DNA of 64,000 bases from a virus. A program made the translations under genes and the position numbers. The notes beneath the pieces are model-generated. The model saw nothing but the letters and a program-made list of their open reading frames with translations, made no database searches and was not told the DNA's origin. Within the stretch, counting starts at the first letter, position 1. Every line of letters starts with the position of its first letter. Below, piece by piece: positions 57,703 to 63,791 of this stretch. The DNA lies in IMG/VR virus record IMGVR_UViG_3300034684_000096, positions 1 through 64,000 of that record; one strand, written 5' to 3'.

Positions 57703-58182
57703 CTAGGTAATTTTAAGGTTTTGACGTTTCTTAGTAATGGCTTTACTAAGGCTGTGCCAATACTCACATCCTTCATCTGTAGTTTCCCATTCAAACAAAC
57801 AGTCGACGTTAGAAGATTCAAGAAGTATATTGAATACTTCAGCGTCTACATCATATTTGTATTCAGCATTACACACGTTTCTGATAATCTTATCCAGTAC
57901 CTCTTCAGTCAACCACTGTGTGTAATGTGCATAACCATTGATATCATCTTTGAAGTAGTTGATATAGTCATCATACTCTTCAATGGGTTTGGCTTCATAG
58001 GTGCCATACATGGAGTCTACTCCATTGAGTACTGAAGCAATGAATTCCGCATTCTTCATATCTGTGGTATAGAGATTAGATTTGTCTTTCGTCTTCTTTA
58101 CAAGCTCTCCATCATTGTCAAGTACAAACTTTTCACCTTGTAATGCACCACACGTTACTTCATGTTCGATATAATATTCCAT
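57703..58182 (-). CDS. hypothetical protein with 'FEW-x-x-TDEG-x-x-YW' motif
   Basis: A 159-residue protein from ATG 58182, after AAAGGAG. The C-terminus LFEWETTDEGCEYWHSLSKAI matches the 33633 product. The middle (WLTEEVLDKIIRNVCNAEYKYDVDAE) is helical. Last gene before the terminator. Confidence 0.6.
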   Translation of the reverse strand: MEYYIEHEVTCGALQGEKFVLDNDGELVKKTKDKSNLYTTDMKNAEFIASVLNGVDSMYGTYEAKPIEEYDDYINYFKDDINGYAHYTQWLTEEVLDKIIRNVCNAEYKYDVDAEVFNILLESSNVDCLFEWETTDEGCEYWHSLSKAITKKRQNLKIT

Positions 58183-58195
58183 ACTGTTTACTCCT

Positions 58196-58492
58196 TTAGT
58201 CTTCAAACCAAAAGCTTAATCTTGTTTTAGCTTCATTTGTTTTATCTTGTAATTGGTCCTCAAATACCTTCTGTTCTTCCATGATGGTAGGAAGCTCAGA
58301 GATATGATGAAAAGTCAAGTATTCACCTAAAGAGTCAATGAACAAGTCAGAGAAAGCATGAGTGATACATAAGGCCATTTCTTCAGTGAATAGCATCGGT
58401 TCTGGTATACCATTGTAGTGGAAGTATTTATCCGTTTCCAGAATAGCTACACCAGTGTATGGATTGGTGTATACAATAAAGTATTGTTTCAT
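58196..58492 (-). CDS. hypothetical protein of the 'LFTEE-x-AL' family
   Basis: A 98-residue protein. PMLFTEEMALCITHAFSDLFID is repeated with variation in the two upstream gene products. FIVYTNPYTGVAILETDKYFH precedes it. A three-member local family is likely; function unknown. Confidence 0.6.
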   Translation of the reverse strand: MKQYFIVYTNPYTGVAILETDKYFHYNGIPEPMLFTEEMALCITHAFSDLFIDSLGEYLTFHHISELPTIMEEQKVFEDQLQDKTNEAKTRLSFWFED

Positions 58493-58854
58493 AGTTTCTC
58501 CTTTACACCAAGTACCATATAATCATTACTAAAGGCTTTGGCAATGATTAGTGCTTGTTCTTCAGTGAATAGCAAAGGAGGTGTGTTGTATGTACTATGA
58601 AAACAACCATCAGTTCCTAAATACCTATCACCTAATGCTTTAGCGATACCAATGAATGAAGCAACAATCATATATTGAGTATCATCTACGTCTTTCAACC
58701 ATGCGTCAGAAATTCCATAACCCAATGCCCTACACTGTTCTACAGGCATACCGTCACATGCATGAGGCCAAAGGTACTCACGTCTTCTTTCTTTAGCTTC
58801 TGGATATAGACGGTTCATATCCTCTAGGTAAGTCTCTCTATCAAATACTTTCAT
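58489..58854 (-). CDS. hypothetical protein of the 'LFTEE-x-AL' family
   Basis: A 121-residue protein from ATG 58854, after AAGGAGAG. PLLFTEEQALIIAKAFSNDYM corresponds to the 58196 product, and YMIVASFIGIAKALGDRYLG lies before it. ATG of the next gene overlaps its stop. Confidence 0.6.
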   Translation of the reverse strand: MKVFDRETYLEDMNRLYPEAKERRREYLWPHACDGMPVEQCRALGYGISDAWLKDVDDTQYMIVASFIGIAKALGDRYLGTDGCFHSTYNTPPLLFTEEQALIIAKAFSNDYMVLGVKEKL

Positions 58855-58864
58855 TTGTCTCTCC

Positions 58865-59062
58865 TTATACCTGTACTGCATTGTATAGGCATTCGTATGA
58901 AGCATCAACATATCTAAGTGCCATACAGATTGCTTCCGCCTGTTCCCTTGTCATGATGAACATGTCTGTTGCATGCTGGTATGTCTTGAACCCCTCATCC
59001 ATGCACAAGTAGAGGCATGGTTGCTCTTGGTCTGCTGGTGTAAGTTGTACTGTGTATCCCAT
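58865..59062 (-). CDS. small hypothetical protein of the 'LFTEE-x-AL' family
   Basis: A 65-residue protein. CLYLCMDEGFKTYQHATDMFIMTREQAEAICMALRY is the same strand-turn-helix unit in its shortest form (given here in part: MFIMTREQAEAICMALRY). First gene of this operon. Confidence 0.58.
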   Translation of the reverse strand: MGYTVQLTPADQEQPCLYLCMDEGFKTYQHATDMFIMTREQAEAICMALRYVDASYECLYNAVQV

Positions 59063-59087
59063 ATTGTTTGTCTCTCCTTATAATTCA

Positions 59088-59116
59088 AGTATATCATAGG
59101 GTTGGTTGTTAGTCAA
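59088..59116 (-). promoter_or_regulatory. promoter with AGGGTTG/CAACCCT inverted repeat
   Basis: TTGACT and TGATATACT, spacer 17 bp. An inverted repeat AGGGTTG-N9-CAACCCT (59,098-59,120) covers the -35 box and spacer. Confidence 0.8.
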
Positions 59117-59136
59117 CCCTATTTGTAGAAGTTTTT

Positions 59137-59340
59137 CTAGTTTCTGTGCCGGAAATACAGTTCTTTGATTGGTGCATACATATCAAAATCTTCTATTTTC
59201 TGTATGACTTCATTCATTATCTGTCTTGTCTTCTTTTCCCCTACTTCATTGTACAGGGTTGGTACAATAGCTTCCATCATCATGCTTGACATCAGGGACA
59301 TACTCTCTTCAATCAATTGCAATACTTTTTCATCACTCAT
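59137..59340 (-). CDS. small helical hypothetical protein
   Basis: A 67-residue protein, helical with many Met (LLQLIEESMSLMSSMMMEAI). Not recognised. Confidence 0.5.
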   Translation of the reverse strand: MSDEKVLQLIEESMSLMSSMMMEAIVPTLYNEVGEKKTRQIMNEVIQKIEDFDMYAPIKELYFRHRN

Positions 59341-59362
59341 GTTTGTCTCTCCTTATGGTTCT

Positions 59363-59391
59363 ATAATACCATAGTTTATGAATACTGTCAA
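59363..59391 (-). promoter_or_regulatory. promoter
   Basis: TTGACA and TGGTATTAT, spacer 17 bp. Confidence 0.82.
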
Positions 59392-59394
59392 TAC

Positions 59395-59601
59395 CTAAAG
59401 ATTGAACACTTTATTCAATCTTTCTACTAATAGAAGTACAGGACACGTTTCACAATGGTCATAGGCATTGTTATCTACCGGACAATTTAAACAGAATTCA
59501 TCCAACTCATTGATGACTTGTTTCGCTTCCTCTTCAGTAGTGGGTACTACGATGGAAGTGTTTCTTCCTTGCGCTTCTAGGTAAATAGTGTTTACGTTCA
59601 T
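59395..59601 (-). CDS. small protein with Cys4 cluster
   Basis: A 68-residue protein. CLNCPVDNNAYDHCETCPV (C-x2-C-x9-C-x2-C) probably binds zinc or an iron-sulphur cluster. TTEEEAKQVINELDEF precedes it as a helix. Function unknown. Confidence 0.6.
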   Translation of the reverse strand: MNVNTIYLEAQGRNTSIVVPTTEEEAKQVINELDEFCLNCPVDNNAYDHCETCPVLLLVERLNKVFNL

Positions 59602-59620
59602 AATTGCTCCTTATGTTTCT

Positions 59621-59649
59621 ATAATACAATGGTTTAGGTGATTAGTCAA
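59621..59649 (-). promoter_or_regulatory. promoter
   Basis: TTGACT and TATTAT, spacer 17 bp. Confidence 0.78.
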
Positions 59650-60175
59650 TAGGTAAACCGAAGATTTCCCTAACTATATTTCCCAATGGTTCAGTGTACT
59701 GGTCAATATCTACAGTTTCGTTAACAATACCTTGTAAGAATGCATTATACTCATAATCTGGCATTGTCTTGGAATTCTTAATCATACGGAAGGTAATGTA
59801 GTTTGTACCATCGTGGTGCATACCTTTGGCTTTGAATTCATTCCCCTCTAGGTAATACATACCATAGTCTTGGTGGTGGTTAGGGTGAATACAGTTGCTT
59901 AAGTTATAATCCAACAGACTGAAGCCTTGCTTCCTTCCATTCCATAATCCTAGGCTTGCGATAGCAATAATCCTACCTTCCAGTTCCTTATCCAAAGTAT
60001 ATTTCAATTCATCTAATTGGAATTCAAGGTCAGCTGCTATAAAGTTCCATGCCTCATAATCAGATACACTAGCAATAGTTTCTTCCACATCATCTGATAA
60101 GTCAAACAATTGCTCTTTTGCTTCCTGTACTGCTTCTTCACTATAAGCGTTTTCATTGCTCCATAAAATAATCAT
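59642..60175 (-). CDS. conserved phage hypothetical protein
   Basis: A 177-residue protein. GRIIAIASLGLWNGRKQGFSLL and HHDGTNYITFRMIKN correspond to a family found in many phages ('I-x-x-LGLW-x-GR-x-x-G ... DG-x-NY'). Acidic helical N-terminus. No known function. Confidence 0.62.
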   Translation of the reverse strand: MIILWSNENAYSEEAVQEAKEQLFDLSDDVEETIASVSDYEAWNFIAADLEFQLDELKYTLDKELEGRIIAIASLGLWNGRKQGFSLLDYNLSNCIHPNHHQDYGMYYLEGNEFKAKGMHHDGTNYITFRMIKNSKTMPDYEYNAFLQGIVNETVDIDQYTEPLGNIVREIFGLPID

Positions 60176-60429
60176 TTGTTTCTCTCCTGTATGTTTTGCA
60201 TTCTCTTTCTATGAATACGGATACTTTCATTCAACTCTTCAATCATAGTTTCAATAGTACTATAGAAGCTATCCCATTCTAGAGTACGTGCAACCCCTAT
60301 GGTGGTTTCTGGACTGTAGAATTCAACTTCAAGGTTGTCTTGCTCATAACCGATAAATACTTTCATGGTATCAGTTTCTAGGTCCAAAAGCTCTGCAATC
60401 ATTCTCTTCACCTTGTCTTGGTAATTCAT
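60172..60429 (-). CDS. small hypothetical protein
   Basis: An 85-residue protein with GAGGGA upstream (KVRMIAELLDLETDTMKVFIGY-like texture: MIAELLDLETDTMKVFIGY; then TIETMIEELNESIRIHRKRM). Its stop overlaps the next gene. Not recognised. Confidence 0.5.
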   Translation of the reverse strand: MNYQDKVKRMIAELLDLETDTMKVFIGYEQDNLEVEFYSPETTIGVARTLEWDSFYSTIETMIEELNESIRIHRKRMQNIQERNK

Positions 60430-60454
60430 TTGCTTTCCCTCTCTTTATAACTCT

Positions 60455-60483
60455 ATTGTACCATAGGGGTTGGTTGTTGTCAA
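60455..60483 (-). promoter_or_regulatory. promoter with AGGGGTTG/CAACCCCT inverted repeat
   Basis: TTGACA and TGGTACAAT, spacer 17 bp. The inverted repeat spans 60,465-60,488. Confidence 0.82.
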
Positions 60484-60503
60484 CCCCTATTTCAGAAGTT
60501 TTT

Positions 60504-60830
60504 CTAAATAATCGCTAGAGCATAAGGTACATAGTTTCCACAGTTGTCACTAATCTCTAGGTTTGCATACAACTTGGCCAAAGCGTCAGTATAAGAGGTT
60601 GCATCGTGCACAATCTTCTTGCTTGCTTCAGAAACATGCAGAAGGTTTAAAGCATTCAACAACGCTTGTTGATAGTCATATTTTTGCCACGACCGATTAA
60701 CCCATGAATACGTTCCACGCACCGCATGTACCATTTCATAATCAGAATCAAACAATGAGATAGTTACAAACTCATAAGAATATGCTTTGGTGGTCTTGTC
60801 TCTCGTAGTGAAAATAATTGTGTTAGCCAT
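60504..60830 (-). CDS. hypothetical protein
   Basis: A 108-residue protein from ATG 60830, after AGAGGGA. TIIFTTRDKTTKAYSYEFVTISL is beta-rich and the rest helical (YQQALLNALNLLHVSEA). Not recognised. Confidence 0.5.
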   Translation of the reverse strand: MANTIIFTTRDKTTKAYSYEFVTISLFDSDYEMVHAVRGTYSWVNRSWQKYDYQQALLNALNLLHVSEASKKIVHDATSYTDALAKLYANLEISDNCGNYVPYALAII

Positions 60831-60853
60831 TTGTTTTCCCTCTTTATAATTCA

Positions 60854-60882
60854 AGTATACCATAGGGGTTGGTTTAAGTCAA
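60854..60882 (-). promoter_or_regulatory. promoter with AGGGGTTG/CAACCCCT inverted repeat
   Basis: TTGACT and TGGTATACT, spacer 17 bp. The same inverted repeat covers -35 and spacer. Confidence 0.82.
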
Positions 60883-60901
60883 CCCCTATTTGATAAGTTT
60901 T

Positions 60902-61216
60902 TTAGAAAAACATAGTAATGTTAGTCCCCAATGTATGATGAATTCGTACAAGGAATTCCCCTGCAAGTGAATTAGCATTCATGATACTGTTTACTTCACT
61001 GTACCATCTATTCATACAGAAGCCATCACCATAAAATTGGTAGGCATCATCATAGAACCTAATACCTCTTTGGGTAATTTCCCCGTCTTTGGTGAATTGT
61101 ACCCCATACAACTCACCTTCCTCACTGGTATTAGTGATATAGCCGAAAGTTGCTTTCTTTTCTTTTACCGCTTCCATTTCTGCAAGTACTCTAAATTTGA
61201 ATTCTTCTTTAGTCAT
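60902..61216 (-). CDS. hypothetical protein
   Basis: A 104-residue protein (MTKEEFKFRVLAEMEAVKEKK; ITQRGIRFYDDAYQFYGDGF). Not recognised. The gene-free space to its right holds the first of the two repeated RNA elements. Confidence 0.5.
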   Translation of the reverse strand: MTKEEFKFRVLAEMEAVKEKKATFGYITNTSEEGELYGVQFTKDGEITQRGIRFYDDAYQFYGDGFCMNRWYSEVNSIMNANSLAGEFLVRIHHTLGTNITMFF

Positions 61217-61248
61217 TGTTGTTTCTCCTTGTTCTCTTTATACCTAAT

Positions 61249-61277
61249 TCTACCATGTATAAGGTATGGTGTCAATA
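61249..61277 (-). promoter_or_regulatory. leftward promoter
   Basis: TTGACA and TGGTAGAAT, spacer 17 bp, for the 61216 gene. Its -35 end is the first base block shared with the second element. Confidence 0.82.
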
Positions 61278-61319
61278 GTATTTGAAAAAATAAATAAAAA
61301 AGTTTTTTCTTTTTAGGTA

Positions 61320-61348
61320 TTGACAACGGTGTGAAAGTATGATATACT
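61320..61348 (+). promoter_or_regulatory. rightward promoter inside the minus-strand array
   Basis: TTGACA and TGATATACT, spacer 17 bp. No gene follows on the plus strand; a small RNA is predicted. Confidence 0.78.
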
Positions 61349-61354
61349 GAACAA

Positions 61355-61545
61355 AAAAGACTTTATTTTTTCTTAAATTTGTATACAGATTAACGTATGA
61401 CTTATGTCATATGTCAGAAGTTCGGAAGTCATAAGTTCTGACATATGTCATAAGCTAACTTCTCACATAAAAAAGCCAACTTTTGACATATGTCATATGA
61501 CAAGCGCGAAGACCGATATATGATAATATATCGGTCTTCAATTTA
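61355..61545 (+). ncRNA. predicted small RNA A with TGACATATGTCA motifs
   Basis: From the start expected of the 61,320 promoter to the hairpin at 61,508-61,539. It includes at least four TGAC-TTATGTCA / TGACATATGTCA / TCATATGACA motifs. Arms 61,401-61,419 and 61,436-61,454 pair over 19 bases with one mismatch. No start codon with a binding site and open frame is seen. A homologous copy is at 62,528-62,755. Ends are predicted. Confidence 0.6.
61508..61539. terminator. hairpin terminator of small RNA A
   Basis: Perfect 14-bp stem GAAGACCGATATAT / ATATATCGGTCTTC with GATA loop, followed by AATTTAATT. The tail is only moderately T-rich. Confidence 0.65.
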
Positions 61546-61560
61546 ATTACACGCTATAAA

Positions 61561-61587
61561 ATAAGGGACTATCTCTAGTCCCTTATC
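61561..61587 (-). terminator. terminator of the 61593 gene
   Basis: Stem AAGGGACTA / TAGTCCCTT with a short loop; on the minus strand ATTTTATAG follows. Confidence 0.75.
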
Positions 61588-61592
61588 AGTTG

Positions 61593-62006
61593 TCACCTCA
61601 TGTACAATTTAATTGGTTCTTTCTCTGATGGAATTTTTACCAAGAAGGTATTGACTCCAGTCTCTCTATCACAGTCAATTTCCATTTGCTCTATCAATTC
61701 CCATTTGTCGGAATATTCATCAGAATAAGCAATGAGCCTATCTGGTTGTTTCTTTGAACGTTTGATGTTCATAGTTATTCCGGAATCAGAAACCAAGAAT
61801 ACCCATGAATAATTACCATCATCATCTAATGAATAATCATTGATGACTACCATGTACAAGTATTCGCTTAAGTATTCATTCCATTCTCTATCGTCAACAA
61901 TCTTCTGGAAGTCTTCCATGGAAGGATTGAACAGCGTAATGTGAGTGTTATGTGCTCCTTCTGTGAAGTTTCCACCATTTTTCTTTTTCCAGTCTTGAAT
62001 AGTCAT
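61593..62006 (-). CDS. hypothetical protein
   Basis: A 137-residue protein, single-gene transcript with own promoter and terminator. YLYMVVINDYSLDDDGNYSWVFLVSDSGI and MNIKRSKKQPDRLIAY are beta-rich (only parts cited). Not recognised. Confidence 0.55.
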   Translation of the reverse strand: MTIQDWKKKNGGNFTEGAHNTHITLFNPSMEDFQKIVDDREWNEYLSEYLYMVVINDYSLDDDGNYSWVFLVSDSGITMNIKRSKKQPDRLIAYSDEYSDKWELIEQMEIDCDRETGVNTFLVKIPSEKEPIKLYMR

Positions 62007-62028
62007 TGTTATCTCTCCTTATAATTCA

Positions 62029-62057
62029 AGTATAGCATAGGGTTGGTTGTTAGTCAA
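62029..62057 (-). promoter_or_regulatory. promoter with AGGGTTG/CAACCCT inverted repeat
   Basis: TTGACT and TGCTATACT, spacer 17 bp. The inverted repeat is the same as at 59,098. Confidence 0.82.
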
Positions 62058-62075
62058 CCCTATTTCATAAGTTTT

Positions 62076-62390
62076 TTAGATAAATTCTACTTTCATGTAT
62101 TGCTCACTAATCATGATACAATCTTGTTTGAGGATATTTTTCAATACTTGTGCTATGTTGTTAGCTTGGAAGTCATTGTCCATAACTTCCAATACATAGG
62201 AAGTCTCTTGTACACCATTCCAATAACCATCAGTGGTATACAGTGTATATCCTTCCCATTGGGTATTGTGTCTGTTGTACGCTTCCCTAGCTATTTCTAT
62301 AGCGTTTACAACTTCTTCTTTTGTGAAAGTCTGTTTGACTTCTGAATTGCTACCAGTCTGTGAACCAATGTAAAGTTTTGTTACTTTCAT
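62076..62390 (-). CDS. hypothetical protein
   Basis: A 104-residue protein (KVTKLYIGSQTGSNSEVKQTF; IEIAREAYNRHNTQWEGYTL). Its first residues and the helix-Trp part resemble small phage proteins with 'LYIGS'. Function unknown. Confidence 0.52.
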   Translation of the reverse strand: MKVTKLYIGSQTGSNSEVKQTFTKEEVVNAIEIAREAYNRHNTQWEGYTLYTTDGYWNGVQETSYVLEVMDNDFQANNIAQVLKNILKQDCIMISEQYMKVEFI

Positions 62391-62419
62391 GTAGTTTCTC
62401 CTTGCTCTCTTTATACTTA

Positions 62420-62448
62420 ATATTACTATATATATAATATAGTGTCAA
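62420..62448 (-). promoter_or_regulatory. leftward promoter
   Basis: TTGACA and TAATAT, spacer 17 bp, for the 62390 gene. Confidence 0.72.
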
Positions 62449-62492
62449 TAGTATTTGAAAAAATAAGTAAAAAAGTTTTTTCTTTTTTAGTA

Positions 62493-62521
62493 TTGACAAA
62501 GTAATAAACATATGATATACT
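62493..62521 (+). promoter_or_regulatory. rightward promoter inside the minus-strand array
   Basis: TTGACA and TGATATACT, spacer 17 bp. Same place relative to the repeat as the 61,320 promoter. Confidence 0.78.
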
Positions 62522-62527
62522 ATAAAG

Positions 62528-62755
62528 ATATGGTTATTTTTATATCCTAGTGTCAGTGTAGACTATGACTTATGTCATATGTGTAGGGTATGACTTATGA
62601 CATCAGTATATGGTATGACATATGTCAGAAGTTCGGAATCCAGAAGTTGCACAGTTGTCATATGACATAAGTTTCCCATAAAAAGACCAACTTTTGACAC
62701 ATGTCATATGACAAGCGCGAAGACCAAAAATAATATATTATTTTTGGTCTTTATT
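62528..62755 (+). ncRNA. predicted small RNA B with TGACATATGTCA motifs
   Basis: From the start expected of the 62,493 promoter to the palindrome at 62,720-62,751. It shares with RNA A the promoter block, GACATATGTCAGAAGTTCGG, and CAACTTTTGACA followed by GACAAGCGCGAAGACC. Arms 62,569-62,581 and 62,659-62,671 pair perfectly over 13 bases. The last bases run antisense into the end of the HNH gene. Ends are predicted. Confidence 0.6.
62720..62751. terminator. 32-base perfect palindrome, bidirectional terminator
   Basis: AAGACCAAAAATAATA and its reverse complement. It includes the last codons and stop of the 62738 gene and would end both that transcript and small RNA B. Confidence 0.7.
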
Positions 62756-63262
62756 AATCAATTCTCTAAATGAAGCATTATCAATGTATTCTTCTATATG
62801 CTTGCACGCGCTTACATAAATATTGTGTGCTTCCTCTTCAGTAGCATAACGACCCAAATGTATAACCTTTTTGCCTATCCGTATCTTTGCCTCGTACCTA
62901 CCCTTATGTTTATCAAAATAACAACCAACAAGTTTACCTTTCCTGTGTACTTTTCGATTTTGATTATTTCCCCTATCAGTAACCAATCTTAAGTTTTCAA
63001 ACCTATTGTCAATCCTATTTCCGTTAATATGGTCAATCTGCATTCCTTCTGGAATATCTTCACCTGTTGTTAATACCCAAACAATAGTATGATAGTATAT
63101 CCGCATACTATTGAACCTTACTTGACAATAACCATTATTAGTACCATTGTTCTTAACAAGAACCCATTTAGTACTTGGGTAACTTCTCAGCCTTTCCAAA
63201 GTACCATCCTTAAGCCTAAATACTTTCTTCAATTCCTCTACATCAATAGGTTTTCTTTTCAT
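62738..63262 (-). CDS. HNH homing endonuclease with AP2-like domain
   Basis: A 174-residue protein from ATG 63262, after AAGGAG. MRIYYHTIVWVLTTG, then GMQIDHINGNRIDNRFENLRLVT is the HNH core (D-H ... N ... N), typical of phage free-standing HNH nucleases. The C-terminal GCYFDKHKGRYEAKIRIGKKVIHLGRYATEEEAH (cited in part: YEAKIRIGKKVIHLGRYATE) is an AP2-type DNA-binding domain. It would cut a specific target and spread itself by repair. Confidence 0.88.
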   Translation of the reverse strand: MKRKPIDVEELKKVFRLKDGTLERLRSYPSTKWVLVKNNGTNNGYCQVRFNSMRIYYHTIVWVLTTGEDIPEGMQIDHINGNRIDNRFENLRLVTDRGNNQNRKVHRKGKLVGCYFDKHKGRYEAKIRIGKKVIHLGRYATEEEAHNIYVSACKHIEEYIDNASFRELINKDQK

Positions 63263-63274
63263 ATACACTCCTTG

Positions 63275-63393
63275 AAATAAAAACCCTATTATACTATCTC
63301 CCCCTTTCGGGTCAGCACGGAAACAGTATAATAGGGTAAGATTTTACTCAAGGAAACAAGAAAGTGCTGATGTCTCTTGTTTCCTCAAACCAT
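63275..63393 (-). ncRNA. two-hairpin structured RNA/leader before the HNH gene
   Basis: Predicted transcript from the 63,400 promoter. Hairpin 1 pairs GGAAACAAGA (63,374-63,383) with UCUUGUUUCC (63,352-63,361); its loop contains UCAGCAC. Hairpin 2 pairs CCCUAUUAUACU (63,325-63,336) with AGUAUAAUAGGG (63,284-63,295), contains GUGCUGA and a CCC-GAAA-GGG tetraloop stem, and is followed by UUUUUAUUUC like a terminator. UCAGCAC and GUGCUGA are perfectly complementary, so the loops could kiss. It may be a small RNA or an attenuator of the HNH gene. Confidence 0.6.
63284..63336 (-). terminator. terminator-like hairpin upstream of the HNH start
   Basis: A 12-bp stem followed by TTTTTATTTC on the minus strand, 14 bases before the HNH ribosome binding site. 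Confidence 0.6.
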
Positions 63394-63399
63394 ATAAAG

Positions 63400-63429
63400 A
63401 GTGTATCACATTCCATATGACATTGTCAA
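63400..63429 (-). promoter_or_regulatory. promoter for the structured leader and HNH gene
   Basis: TTGACA and TGATACACT, spacer 18 bp. The surrounding CATATGACATTGTCAAGTCC is repeated at 57,254-57,275. Confidence 0.7.
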
Positions 63430-63511
63430 GTCCTACTCTAGAAAAAAGTCAACTTATGATATACATATTTCCGGCTTTATAACTAAAGGGGAAGTTACTC
63501 CCCTTGTTGAT

Positions 63512-63724
63512 TTAAAGATAGGATACAATGTTCTGGATATCCGTAACTCTAAGACTGTCAGAACACCCGCTTTCCATGTACAACTTCAGTACGTCGATTG
63601 GTTTCATTTCGTCAATCTCATACGCTGGTACTCTACCCAATGCTCTGTACTCTGTAAGGTTTTGAATCCTTGAGTAAACGTTTGTGTAATACTTTTGTTT
63701 CATCATTTGTCTCTCCTTGTTCAT
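63512..63724 (-). CDS. small hypothetical protein with two possible starts
   Basis: A 70-residue protein (64 from the second start). ATG 63724 and ATG 63706 each follow their own AAGGAGAG-CAA element. The protein is helical (VYSRIQNLTEYRALGRV; DEMKPIDVLKLYMESG). Not recognised. Confidence 0.55.
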   Translation of the reverse strand: MNKERQMMKQKYYTNVYSRIQNLTEYRALGRVPAYEIDEMKPIDVLKLYMESGCSDSLRVTDIQNIVSYL

Positions 63725-63745
63725 CTTGCCTCTCCTTATAATTCA

Positions 63746-63774
63746 AGTATATCATAGGGTTAACTAATTGTCAA
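63746..63774 (-). promoter_or_regulatory. promoter with AGGGTTA/CAACCCT inverted repeat
   Basis: TTGACA and TGATATACT, spacer 17 bp. A variant of the inverted repeat found at four other promoters. Confidence 0.8.
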
Positions 63775-63791
63775 CCCTATATCCAGAAGTT

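Noticed and set aside
63275-63393. Hammerhead or other small self-cleaving ribozyme
   Set aside because: The conserved hammerhead core (CUGANGA ... GAAA) is not present in the right order on either strand.
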